64,000 bases of DNA from Amphiduros pacificus (lineage: Eukaryota; Annelida; Polychaeta; Phyllodocida; Hesionidae). Positions 37,911 to 50,328 of the stretch are shown here, one piece after another; positions within the stretch are counted from its first letter, which is position 1, and each line of letters starts with the position of its first letter. The notes under the pieces are model-generated. The model was not told the DNA's origin. It searched no databases and saw nothing but the letters and a program-made list of their open reading frames with translations. Where the stretch lies: the NCBI GenBank assembly GCA_949316495.1, contig OX439004.1:16351267-16415266 (forward strand). Reading direction: 5' to 3'. A program made the position numbers and the translations under genes.

Positions 37911-40244
37911 TTGATTATTTCTGCTCTGGACCAAACTTTACCTGATACCCACTAATAGATCAAACATCTGCAATGAACACCAACCTATCTCGGATAAACA
38001 TCAAACACGAAACTAGTATCGTAGTATAGATGTTTTCGAAATTGCCTTTTCTCTTTTGTAATAACAATGATAAAAATGCATCACAATGAAAGTAATATGG
38101 ATCAATGTCCAGAATGATTAACACGATGTCAATGAGAATGAATTATTATTCCAGATGTAATATATGAACTCGCATAAATGTACAGTGAATGGAAAATGAT
38201 ACATTTTTGGAACGCTATAGAAAGAAGCTTCGTGCCAGTGTTGTTATCGAAGACATCAACCTGTGTCAATACATTTCCATTATAAATCTGATCCACAAAC
38301 AAAGTAACAAAAGCCCTCACACGTCCTGCATACAAATGCTGGAGTTACCAGGCGAGGAAATATTGCCAATAATACTTTTTGTCACATGCACGATTCATTT
38401 ATAAGATTTTGCCCAGTTGAAGAAGCCGACAATGGTGTTTACAGAAAATTCTGGTGTGATTGACGTCCATGCAGCAATATGGCGGACACTGCAGGCTGTG
38501 CTCACAGGTGCCGACCTTCATCCGGGGCTCCGTGCAAAGAAACAGGATTCTCAGCAATGGAATACGCTTAAAACGTGTGAGAATGAACAGGTAACCATAT
38601 CTCAACTCGCTTGAGGGTCAATGGTTGATTGCCATAAACGTTATTAAGGCAATAATATGGACTATGTGACTATCTTGGTAATTGGAGAAGGTCAATGATT
38701 ATCCTTCCAAAGGGAACGATCTCAGTAACCTCCCCATAATGCAATGTTCGGTGTGAAGCTAAACAATCACATAAACATAAATGCATCAGTGTTGTTGCAT
38801 AACCATGGAATTGCAATTGGCCCTTCCTAATGATACACGTGACAGGCTGTGAAGCGTGTGTGATACAGGCCGCCTTCTGAGATTTAAGGATCTATTAGCC
38901 AAGTCGGGGCAATTAAGTTTTACTAGGCCCACTGCTCTGATTCCTGTCCAGAACAAACTGAAAGAGACTACCAGAATATGGTGACCTTCACGATGAAGGT
39001 TATCGGTTAGGTTTCCATAAAGCTTGCAGTCCGACACCCTCATCCGGGTCTCGGCGCTTTCCCCACGCTTATAACTGCGCTCCAATGTGCTTTATGATCA
39101 ATAGATCTTTAAGTAAATTTCAGCTCGCTCTAGTTTGGTAAATTGAAAAGATGGGACAGGTGATACTGGTGGGAGAAATTGACCACTCTGATTCCAGCAA
39201 CTCGCTAGGTGGCGACACAGCAAGATAAAATGTCAATAAGCACGTGAATTGGGCCAAGAAGGCATCTGTAAATTTAGCATGCAAAGAATAGGGTGATTTC
39301 ATAGTAGTTTTCTCAGATTCTATACCTCAAAGAACTGCAGACCAGCTTTATTAAGCGTCACAAAAATATTGTCACGCAAGAGTTAATAGCCCGTTTATGT
39401 TGGTCGAGGTTGCCAACAAATAAGCTTTAAACATTTAATTTAAGAGATTTAATCTTTTAGTAATATATAGATAAGTATCAGGTTATATACTTAAATGTCA
39501 AACGGATCATTGGTTGCTCGCGGTTGCATGGAGTATTAAAGACACAGATTCCTGTTTATATAAAGGATAAATATTTCCTTTGTTCTATCATATTTCTTAC
39601 CCTATATGAGAAGAATATTTTAGGGTATAAGTCAGACTTGGACATTGTCTGTCCAGCTCTCTGCAGTACAATAATTGTCGGCATTACCCAGCAGACAAGC
39701 GATGAAAGCTTCATCTTCTGCAAGGATCTCTAATGCAATATTCAATAGGAGACGGCACGGTCAGTCTTGGATGTCTGGCTGTGTATGCCATATAGATTAC
39801 CTGTACAAAGATCTATACAGCATCCAATGCCGAGATATAGGAATAACTGCTGCAAATATAAACAAGTCCTCAACCCAATGTGAACTTAAAGCATTCATGA
39901 AACCTGACTTTCAGACACATTTTCTTTACATAACATGAATGTTTATACCCTAAACAGTGCTTTTATGTAGTATTACCCAAAATATTCCCTGTTAACAACT
40001 TTCTGTGGCACTTGAAAGTTGATCAGTTGTCTGCTGAAACCTACACCAGCGATTGAACACTTTGTCAACAAGCTTTGTGTAACTGGTTTGTGATCCCATG
40101 TAAACACCTAATGAGTTACCAGTTGGGCACTTGTCCAGCTTGGGAAACAGGGTGGAGATGTTTTGTACAATTTATCAATTTATTGCCAGGAGTATACTTC
40201 AGAACAACATAAGATTATTTCAATATTATTTGAATCAATGAAAT

Positions 40245-40345
40245 AACTCATGGTTGTGACAAATATCTTATGGTTGTGACAAATATCTTATGGTTGTGAA
40301 AGATATATCATTTATGGGAAAAGTATACTATTTATTTGAAAAGTA
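40245..40345. repeat. 20-bp short tandem repeat
   Basis: TTATGGTTGTGACAAATATC is repeated with two or three good copies, followed by two or three degraded ones. Confidence 0.8.
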
Positions 40346-40377
40346 TCTTATGCATGTGAAAACCTTTCTGTCAAAAA

Positions 40378-40622
40378 GGGAAGACATGACTCAAAGGCTG
40401 CATGGAATCCCCCTTAACTTAAAGGCTGTGATATTGAAAAAGTGACATTAAACCCTTTGATCACTGGTTTGGCTTTAAATCACAAGGACTTTGAATGGCA
40501 AAACTGTGAATGCTGATAATTGGTATCAGTAAAATTCATGATATGACCCTCTTGGTGAAATTTGGGGTTTTCCACACCACTGAATGGGAAGACATCAAAG
40601 GCTGCCTGGATTCCATCTTAAA
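40378..40622. repeat. Pair of about 40-bp direct repeats, 208 bp apart
   Basis: GGGAAGACAT-(GACT)CAAAGGCTGC-TGGA-TCC occurs at 40378-40417 and 40586-40622 with small differences. They could be the edges of a small duplicated or mobile segment, but no further structure supports that. Confidence 0.6.
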
Positions 40623-41802
40623 AGCTGGGCTGTATAGAATTTTTTAAAACTTTTTTTTGCAAACATATATAACATAAAAATTAATGATTTTTCTTCATTT
40701 ATAACTTCATAAATATTCATCCGTTTTTAATCATTTTACCACCAAAAGAAAGCCAAGAAAAGACACTATCATCATGATAAGTGTTATCTTCCAAATCATT
40801 CTTTAAATAGTAGAAAAAAATGGCCGAAAATGTGTTGCTCCAATTTTGACAATTGGTAAACAACACCTCCTGTGACTTACGGAGCCCCCTGACAGTTCAA
40901 AGGTCAAGGTCACACAGCACACTTCCTGTTTATTACTGGCAGTACTTGGTGGTCACAACAAATCATAATTCTCAGGGCAGATGTTCTTTTGTGGATTCCA
41001 GACAGATAGCCTGTATGTATGTCAATTTTAAGATCATATATTGTTTTCAGATACCTTAAACCACTGTCAAATCACATGGAACCTTCCAGGTTTCATGAAT
41101 GCTTTAAGATAAAAGGAGAAGACGTTCATGATTCTCTTAAAATCCATTCTGAACAAAGAACAATGTCTTTTTTATCTTACCTTAAATATAATGTAATCGA
41201 CCAGGTATGCTGCACGCCTAAATGAAAACTTTTTAGTTTAAATAGTTTGGTTACAAGTGTTGGATATTATGCTCAAAGTTCAGAAAGTACACTTAGGAAC
41301 TTATATTTGCCTTTCTCATTTATGCTGTTAGATTATAAGGTATTATGATGCTTGAAATGATTATCATTTTGAATTCTGTATGCCATTGAATGAGAGCAAT
41401 TCCATAAGTAATTCTCTATTTGTTCCGGCATTGGTTGTTTCTAAAACAGTAATTGCGAGTTATTAATATGTGTTTGCAAGTTCAGTAAATGTCACTTGGG
41501 AGGTTGTAGGTAAACCTATTTAAATGAAGATAGTTCCGAAGTAATTTTTGATCATTCATTTAAGTCACCAGCCATTCAAACATTTGGAATTCTAAGCTAA
41601 TCTCTTGCCATCAATCGCACAATATATATATATATAGCATTCGACTTCAATCAAAACAAAATATTATTAAGAGACACACAATTATTTCAGAATATAGAAT
41701 ATTCATCATAGACTACAATCCGAGCTGATTTTAGGGTGTATTCTAATTAGATATTTTACTCAAAAAGCATAGACACTTATTTCATATTTTCAATATTAGT
41801 TT

Positions 41803-42243
41803 TAGTTGGTGTTTACTTTAACACCTTATATCTCCCCGCTGTCGCACCCCCAGCTTGGTGTTTATACTGTACACCTTATATCTCCCCACTGTCACACCCC
41901 CAGCTTGGTGATTATACTGTACACCTTATATCTCCCCGCTGTCACACCCCAGCTTGGTGTCTACTGTACACTTTATATCTCCCCGCTGTCGCACCCCCAG
42001 CTTGGTGTTTATACTGTACACCTTATATCTCCCCGCTGTCGCACCCCCAGCTTGGTGTTTACTGTACACCTTATATCTCCCTGCTGTCGCACCCCCAGCT
42101 TGGTGTTCATACTGTACACCTTATATCTCCCTGCTGTCGCACCCCCAGCTTGATGTTTACTGTACACCTTATATCTCCCTGCTGTCACACCCCCAGCTTG
42201 GTGTTCATACTGTACACCTTATATCTCCCCGCTGTCGCACCCT
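41803..42243. repeat. 48-50 bp minisatellite, 9 copies
   Basis: The unit carries ACTGTACACCTTATATCTCC, then CTGTCGCACCCCCAGCTTGG and TGTTTAT. Length differs by the presence or absence of AT in the GTTTATACTG segment. + strand frames of 115-163 codons are repeat artefacts. Confidence 0.95.
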
Positions 42244-42390
42244 TGCTCCACATGAAGAGAACCTCATCTCCTCATTATATATCACAGCTGCAGAAGAAGA
42301 TAAGTCTGACATCAATCTATACAGGGGATTCTTTATGACCGTTAACGTCTCAGATCGATACTTCTATCATCGAAATTATCTCTGCGTTTA

Positions 42391-42416
<26 letters not shown>
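42391..42416. repeat. (TG)n microsatellite
   Basis: About 13 TG dinucleotides. Confidence 0.9.
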
Positions 42417-42421
<5 letters not shown>

Positions 42422-45400
42422 CTGCATGTCTATACGTGTGTGTGAAGTTAACCACCTATATAAATGTTAAAATAAGATTCAATGTGGAATCGCCCGTTTC
42501 GTTTGTGAATGTCTATTTGGCGGGAGCATGCATCTAACTGCAGAATGGGCTTAAAATCGCAGTGTGTTCGCCACTATTGCTCCAGGCTTCTCAATTGCAC
42601 GATGAGTTATTGCCGCGGGCTCCAAACCTCGCTGGAAGATGTACCTACCTGAAGATCATTATGGAATTATCTACACACAATCGAAATCAGTCAGATTAAG
42701 GCTATGTAATCTTTTGCATTCCATCTATGATGAGCTCAAGAAAGAATACAATATAGAAGTTAGAAGTTCACTCCTGACAACACACTATCTTAAATATGAA
42801 TACCTACAAAATCCACCCCGAGGTTTCAGAGGATAAAATATATCTTATGGCCGATTCCATACATTCCTGTGAATTATTTTAAATCATGGATCTCCCTAGG
42901 AATATGAGTATGGCTAATGGGGACGCTTCAGAGAGGAAAATAATGAGCCAATTTTAAAATGAAAAAGAAAGAAAAAAATGGCGAGGGTTTCGCTACTACA
43001 CAAGACTACCAGTCTTTGTTTAACCCACTTTCCAACAAAACTTAGGTTAATTGGTACGATATGCTGTCAACATTTTCCCCGGATTGTAAATCCATTGGTT
43101 ATGAATGTATTTCCAGATTGATTATCCATTGGTTATGTATTTCCACCAGAATGTGTTAATCTGTCAAGTGGTTCTGTATTGTATTGTATTAATTCTGCAA
43201 CCCCATTAAATTGTTTATTCATTCCCTTCTTTGAATTTTTATATAGATCTTACATAGCCATCTGTTATGAATATAGATTAATATCATACACAAATTTGCT
43301 TATCAAATGTATTTTTGCACAACAAATGCTTCAGCATGAGACACAGGTGATGTGACCAACTCATCAAATCAATCTTTTTAAAGTGCACACAACAATTTTG
43401 GCAAATCAAATGTGTATTACATATTCAATTTCAACTTTCTTCGTTATCTCGATTCTTATTGGGTTGTGATATTTGTAATGTTATTCAAAATAGCAGCCTC
43501 GCTGACAACTCACTGATAGCTATGAGCCTTTTGTAAATATCATAAAAATGGAAACACATCTGAGCTTAATGAAAAATGGATATAATTGATCCCCTGATTA
43601 TAGAACACTTTACCTGCTGATAGTTAAGAACCCCAAACAGAACAATTTTTATCATCTATCTACCTCCATGGACGTAAAGAATAATTTGTACTTTTGGCTA
43701 TCTACTTCCACAGAATTAAAAAAATGTATTACGAAAAAAACAAATTCCTCTCGACTCGATTGGCCATTTGGAGTGCAATATACCTAACTATACGGACCTA
43801 TAGAAGCATTTGTAATGCAATATATCTGACGCTATAGAATAAATGAGCAATTTGTATCACGCGATACGGACATCCTAAAACTTAATGAACAATTATAATG
43901 CAAAATTCCTGCCCCCTCAAAACTACACAAATTGTAAAAGGGAAAAGTTTAAATTTATATACAGACTTCAAGGCCCATTTGTAAAAAAACATATATATAT
44001 ATAATTTGTTTTATATGTGCTTTCCTTTTTACTGAAAGCCTGGAGTTGTTTGTGGCATGACTGGCCAGTAGATTGTTTGTATTATAACAAATTCAGGGGT
44101 TCAGACTGGATCAATCCCGTCTGTCTTCAATACGGAGAGAAAACAAATAGCAAACAGCACCGAGTAGCCATGGAATGAATGTTATAATAATATCATGTAA
44201 AGTGTGCGTGAAATCAGATAATTGCCTCTGATTCTGCAATACATACACTGCAATGTGCAATCTGTCCTTTATCTCAAGGGTAAGCTAACTTTTAATGATT
44301 TCCTGACTGCTGGAAAACATGACACATGAAATCCCTTTTGAGAATTAAGCAGAGTTGTCCACGATTGAAACTCTATGATTTTAAAAGGCTCTTCTAGCCT
44401 ATTTATATTATGGTAATTATTGCTTATGATACAGCCTACACAGGTATATACCTCCACTTTTACTAGTCTGACAGAACTAAATATACATCTCTGTCGATAC
44501 ATGACATCGAATGTGACACGGCTTAAGGTATAGCATTACATCGCATGGTTTAGTGTTGAGTGGGATGAGAGGAGTGTCATAACAGATGCATTCTGCTTTC
44601 TATGGCCATTTCGTTAGGTTTTGTTTGCAGCATATTAAACTCTCGCACCTCATCCCAGGAAACCACATTAGCGGTAGTTTAATATCAGTCCCTGTCTGTC
44701 GCCAGTGAGCCATGTATAGTGTATCAGTTATTTGCTTGGCTTAGCTTGGTTTATACAAAATATGCAGTCTACATGGAATTTTCTTAAGTGTTAGATATAA
44801 AATTCAATTTTGATATACAAAAAAAAAACCAAATTAAGCTAATCATAACTTAGTTTAAATCGATGTCCTCCATATTTGGGAAAATACGCTTCGATTTTAT
44901 CTCGGAAATTTCCAATTTTACCAAAAAAGGTGTGAATTGCTTTTCGGTGTTCAGTTTTGGTCTCCAAACGAACAAACAACGTGTATGATATTAACATCCT
45001 GTACATCATTTCCGTTTTGTTAATTCCAGACATTAAGCCAATATTTTTCCTGATCCCCATTATCTTTGATTATTGTCAACTTACATACACACACACACAC
45101 ATACTTATATATGTAGAGAGATATATAATATAATACATATGTATATTTATACGTCTATGGTGATTTCTCGAAATCTATCACGGATCCCGTGTGACAGCGT
45201 TATGTGGGGCCCGGTGGTTGGTAATGTATATAGACTTCCTTATAGTGCATCATCTGTGCAGTCTGGCTGCAAAACATACCCAAACTACTGACTTAAATAA
45301 TACATGTTACATGCGAAAAATACAGACGATTTTGCTTATAACTATCTAATATGGAGTAGATGGTAGGTCTGCAGACATATACACCCTACTAATGGCGAGG

Positions 45401-45437
45401 TTCAGATAATGATTTTATGAAGCGTGTTTACTCCTAC
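42417..45437. other. AT-rich non-coding stretch
   Basis: No supported gene. At about 43690-43950 the motifs CATTTGTAATGCAATATA and CAATTTGTATCACGCGATA recur at about 40-45 bp spacing, suggesting a decayed tandem repeat. A short (CA)n lies near 45085-45100. Confidence 0.45.
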
Positions 45438-46260
45438 CTGTTTGGGACCCGCAGCTCCATGGACTGAGCAGAAAGCTCAGCTCTCAGACAGATGTTAGGC
45501 TCTCCTCGTACGCACTCCAAGAAAATGGAATAGAATTTAATTAGTTCCCATCAGAGGGCATAACATGATGCCAAGACGGGGCGCCGTGAGGGATGCAATG
45601 TGAATAGTGACAGTCTCTGCCCGCCAGATATATCCCTGATAAGTGAGATGTATCATCCAGACTGTGGGCTGCAACTTAATTGTTTAAATCACGTGGTTTG
45701 TGCCCAGTGAGGACGGGATGATTCCTCTCGCTCAAGTACAGAACCAAGCTGCAGAAAGCGCATAGTGTGAAGTCACCGCTGAGCTTACTTGAAGCCTCTC
45801 ACCCAATCACAAGAGTTGTTGGCCGTGTGGCGCGGTCCTGTGATTCTCTTCAGTTCCGGTGTGACTGCTGAGCGTGCGGCAGTGGTGCACACGGCCGTGT
45901 AACACTGTGTAGCAACCTGCTACTTCTACCAAGTGTATACAATATGTAAACTTGCGGGTCTGAGACTAACAGCACCACTGTTAAGCCAGGGGTCTGCTCC
46001 CTAGTGAAGCAGCCCAATCAACTGCTTATGAACACGCCCGTCAAATGTCATCTATCTTCATATTTGGCAAGCCTGGTGGCGAGCGCTTATCATGTTTTAG
46101 GATTTATCCACTCCACGTCTCAATCCGTGTGAGGTCAGGTCTAGTTTTACCCTCCCACTGCAACTGAGGTGTAGCGCGCAGCACCAAATGAGGAAGAAAA
46201 TCTCTCACATCTCACCGCTTGTGACCGCTGAACGTGAAAACGGCTCAACATATAGTTCTT
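45430..46260. promoter_or_regulatory. GC/CpG-richer, promoter-like region
   Basis: This stretch is clearly less AT-rich than its surroundings and has many CG dinucleotides (GGGGCGCCGTGAGG, GTGTGGCGCGG, GTAGCGCGCAGC). Two CCCAATCA motifs (about 45802 and 46011) match the CCAAT box on the + strand. It borders the candidate minus-strand exon 45438-45514, and a second possible minus-strand donor, TTCAA|GTAAGC, lies at 45789/45788. Orientation and promoter function are inference. Confidence 0.3.
45438..45514 (-). CDS. Candidate first coding exon or 5' leader exon
   Basis: Seen: on the minus strand a pyrimidine tract ending CCATTTTCTTGGAG precedes the segment, and a good donor, AAACAG|GTAGGA, ends it. 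An ATG at 45460 gives MELRVPN plus two bases. The same frame is open back through ECVRGEPNICLRAELSAQS, so the whole segment could be coding, or the part before the ATG could be leader. Joined to the exon at 4101-4210 (which begins T GCG AGG ATC ATG), the phase fits and the frame stays open into its signal peptide. A phase match has a one-in-three chance of being accidental. No homology is recognised. Confidence 0.27.
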
Positions 46261-49200
46261 GTGGCAGAAAGCTCAATCGCAAATTTAAGGTTATCTTATG
46301 GGTGTTTTTGTTTAAAACCCTCTGGTGGTAGATGTCGAAAAGGGACATTTTAAGAAGTTGTTCGTTTACAGTTAAACAATTTCCTGGTGTGACTCAATGT
46401 CTTAATCAACATCTTTAAGTTAGCACTGTTATATTTAAATGAATAGATATGACAACAAAATATGCAAATGTATATAGAAATGTGTATGTTGCAAAATACT
46501 GTTTTTGTCCTCATGTCCCTTGAAAAATCGTTTGGTAAGAAATGAAAAAGAATAGCTAATTAGATTTCTTAACAGAGAAAGTTTCGTTTTTAATCATGCT
46601 GGAATTGTTTACAATCGGATAATTTATTGTGATCATTGTAAAATATATTTTCTCTCTTCATGTTGCAAAATATAGAAATATGTCAGAGTGTTTGGCAATC
46701 AGGTGTATGGTGACTTTTGCAAGAAAACAGATTTCTCAAAAGTCTTGTGTGTGTATTTTACCTCTATTTTTCTCTTTGTTTTAGGAAAAAATAGATAATA
46801 TATTATCAATAATAATAGTACATATTGTTAAGAACACTTTTTACAAAGCTGGTAGATTTTTGGTTCTGAAGAACCTTTTTTATCTAGCATTCTGAATTGA
46901 CAAAAAAATAAATTTTATCAATGATGTATACTTTTGCCATCTTTTTCAGTTTAAAAGATACCAAGACATCGAGTATAACATTAAAAGATGGCAAGACAAT
47001 TTCCATCTTTTAATTATTTCAATACAAATGTACCTCTATAGGTAAAGTGCAGTATGATCATTGGAAAGTACATATGAATAGGAATCTATTGCAGAAGTTG
47101 AACAGCTTCGCCATACTTCACGCTGTGTTTTGGCCTAATAGAAAGTAGTTCCTTAAGAAAATCTGCCACCAGAGGACACTCACTACCAACACCCATAAAC
47201 CGCTATGAATCAAGTCATTTCCATTTGACAACTCCGACATAAATTTTACTAAAAGACTAATTTCATAAATGGTTGATAACACAATTTCCAGAAAAAGAGC
47301 TAACTTCCGGTCTCGCCAGCAGAAATATACATTTTTTTGTGCAAGAGCAACACGTCTGAAACTAGATGTGGCCCGGCTCAATATCGGTCCATTATCTCGA
47401 CTATAATTCCTGGGCATAGTGGATAATTGATATCTTGTGAATGGGTAACAACTGATGGCACACAAACGTACATGTAAACGGCTGCTGAGTGCCCGTGGTG
47501 TCAGCGACCAACTCACATATAACCTAGATATTCCATCTAAATCTCCCAGCTTTACTTAAAGATAATGGCTCTAAATTTGTTCTTGTTTTGCTTTCCATTT
47601 CCGCTGAGACAATGATCATTAATCCGCAGTGGGCTGTGGGCTTGGCATGATGTTTTACGGGAGGTTGCCTTCACCACTGGATTCCCTATCGGCGAAGGTT
47701 GTATCTCTTAACTGGTGTCCACGTTGGAGTTCATGTTTTGGTCATGCCCTGTCGCCATTGCAGGCTCGACCATTCTAATTCTACGCACCAGCTGTGACGA
47801 ACCTGGCTTGTGGAGACACCCGATATATAGTGTATCGTAGAGTAGCACAAGGTAATCAAGAAATGCTATATTATACAGCTTTAACTCATTTTTTTAATTG
47901 TCATTTTATCTAATTGTCGAAATATAATACCCCTGGCTTGTTAAAACTTTGAATGGCACATATCTTGCAGCGGTATTTCACGAGGAGACACTTGTTCCAA
48001 TCACATGAAGAGGCAGGTGTATTTTGAAGGTTTGGACAGAAACTACCATCTGAGTCTGACAACATTTGGGTAAACAAAGCTTTGGCCTTTATGGCACCTG
48101 CTGAAAACCAGTCAACCAGTCACCTGGACAAACACCGACCAAGACACCTTCAAACCAATCTATCTTTGTGCAACTGAGAATATGACGTGGTGCCCAAGTG
48201 TAAGTCACCCTGATTCGTGACCTCGTGTCAAAGATCACGTGTCTCTTGTAATCTTGCGTGATTTTGCAAGCCTAAAGCCTGTCGTCTTCTGGGCAGGACA
48301 ACCGAAACGGACCTCAGGTGTTGGTAAAATTGGAAATCTACTTGGCAGGAAACGAGATGAGAGTGACTCGGTTAAGCACGTACAAAGGGTTCTGCTTTTT
48401 ATCGGCTGATCACCACATTGTGCCTAATTCCAGACCCTCTAACGCTCCTTATTTCGATGTCTGGTTTGGATACTATGCATGACGACTGTTCCGTCGTTTC
48501 GTCTGCTTAATCATTAATACATTTAATATGTTATGATGTTGATGCCATTAGGTGTTATCAATCTTGTTGTTTAAACATACAGAATTCTAGATTTGTTTCA
48601 AATATTGATTCCATAGAAATTGATGTTTTCTCGAAAGGAATTTGTCGACTTGCCAGAAATAGGAGAAAACTATTTTACAGCATTAAAATTGATAAATGAG
48701 GTTGCGACTAAATACAGCAGTAGCAATAAAACATCAAAGAAAACCATTCGCTCAACAAAAAGCCGTTTTTTACTTTGTAAATACTTACAATATTAATAAG
48801 ATTTTAACACTTGATCGCACATTTGTTCTTTGAAGAGTGATAATTGACTAATATGTCAAACAATTGAATGTTTAAATGGCAGAATAGGAGATACCAACAT
48901 TCAAAATGAGTTCAACAATTTGTGTAAAATATTAAAGGCAGACTGTTTATTATTTGAAGATGCATAAGTATATAGAAACATTTTGATATTTTCTTTGCAA
49001 TAAGAGTTTAAATTTAGGCAGTAATATCACCAATGTTAGGTAGCATGAAAGGATATTTAACAACTCTGTGCAAAGCCCTCACCATTTGCCAAATTATGAC
49101 ACATTTCGCATTGCAGTAGTCACACCTTGATTGAAAATTTGAGACCTTTATCTCAAATTTTCAATCATCATTAACTATTGTATAAGTTCATTGCTTAATT

Positions 49201-50328
49201 TGTTGAGGGAATCGAGGTTAAAACACAAATATATTGAGGTAAGCATTTTGTTACAATGTAATTTGAGGTATATTTAAATAATATGTGGTTATGATAATGC
49301 TATACATTCAAGCTCCCTAAAACCAACCATAATACACCTGCCAGGATTATTGTGTTTTGCTGAAAGTGACCAGTTCTATGCTTGTACTCATGTGATCATT
49401 ATTATGGTCCTCAAGGGTATTACGTCTGTATCAAAAGAAAACTGCAAATGGACAAAGATGCCTCTGTGTCCCAATCTGAAGGCGCCCCATTGTCAGCAAA
49501 CCATTGCTAAGTAGGTGTTTTCACTAGATCACTTATCAGCTTGAAGACGAAGTGTTCAATGAATGACCTTGAGTCATCTTCCTTCAAATGACTCCGACAT
49601 CTACATTAGAGCTATATGATGGGTATTGACATTTGATCACAAAGTTAAGGGTGTAAATATTTATAGCTTTAAACCTTTGCAACCGATTTTAAGTTTATGG
49701 CTTAGAGATTTCAGATACATTTACCACGATAGGACCCTTTAACATATTTTCCTTATGAGGTCAAACCTTTCCTTTATACAAGTTTGTGTGGCGGTTTGAT
49801 GTTTTGTTGTGTCACCTAGAGAATGCCCCCTCCGAAATTCATGTTGCAGTTGCAAAAAGGGAAATGAATGTCATATTCATATTACACATTAAAAACAACT
49901 TTCATGTTGACATGAATTAGCATGCGTTGCATGACAGGATGCATCAGTAACAATGCCCAGGGCCTGTTAGTACAATACAGACGCCTTTCCTTTCATCTTT
50001 GTGGTTAAGGGTCTCTTTGTCAGAATCATTAGCAGAGGTGAAACAACTATTCATGAAATCAAAAACGTTCCGTGTTATTGTAAGCAACACAAACATGTAA
50101 CGGAATTTATTTAATACATTGTGATCACTTGTATTTCTTAGTCTTGGATTGGGATGATTTATGTGTCGATTGAAATATTTTATTCCCAAATAATACATAA
50201 TACACAATGCATAACTATTGCAACATTATTATATGGTATTATACACTTGAAACCTGATATATGGAGACAACATGTAAATATCACTTATATTTCTAAGTAT
50301 CACTAATATAAAACACGGTGTCATATAT
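46261..50328. other. Non-coding stretch
   Basis: No supported gene. The longest non-repeat ORF of the window (minus 47118-47516, 132 codons) is here but matches no family I know. A perfect hairpin at 49129-49166 is listed separately. Confidence 0.4.
49129..49166. other. Perfect 16-bp inverted repeat (hairpin)
   Basis: GATTGAAAATTTGAGA at 49129-49144 and its exact complement at 49151-49166 flank a 6-base loop, CCTTTA. The stem is fully paired and AT-rich. Confidence 0.9.

Larger units (their letters stand above)
37911..41802. other. Non-coding stretch with two minor repeats
   Basis: No supported gene. ORFs around 38400-38615 and 38786-39085 overlap on opposite strands and match nothing I know. 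40860-40915 contains AAGGTCAAGGTCAC, a tandem pair of nuclear-receptor half-site motifs, which may be chance or part of an unrecognised dispersed repeat. Confidence 0.4.

Noticed and set aside
38399-38605. Minus ORF with a C-C-CC-C-C cysteine spacing like that of knottin-type secreted peptides
   Set aside because: There is no convincing signal peptide or propeptide layout, an ORF overlaps it on the other strand, and one spacing pattern in a 68-codon frame can arise by chance.
47118-47516. 132-codon minus ORF, the longest outside repeats
   Set aside because: No recognisable domain, no splice or promoter context, and unremarkable composition. Not enough to call a gene.
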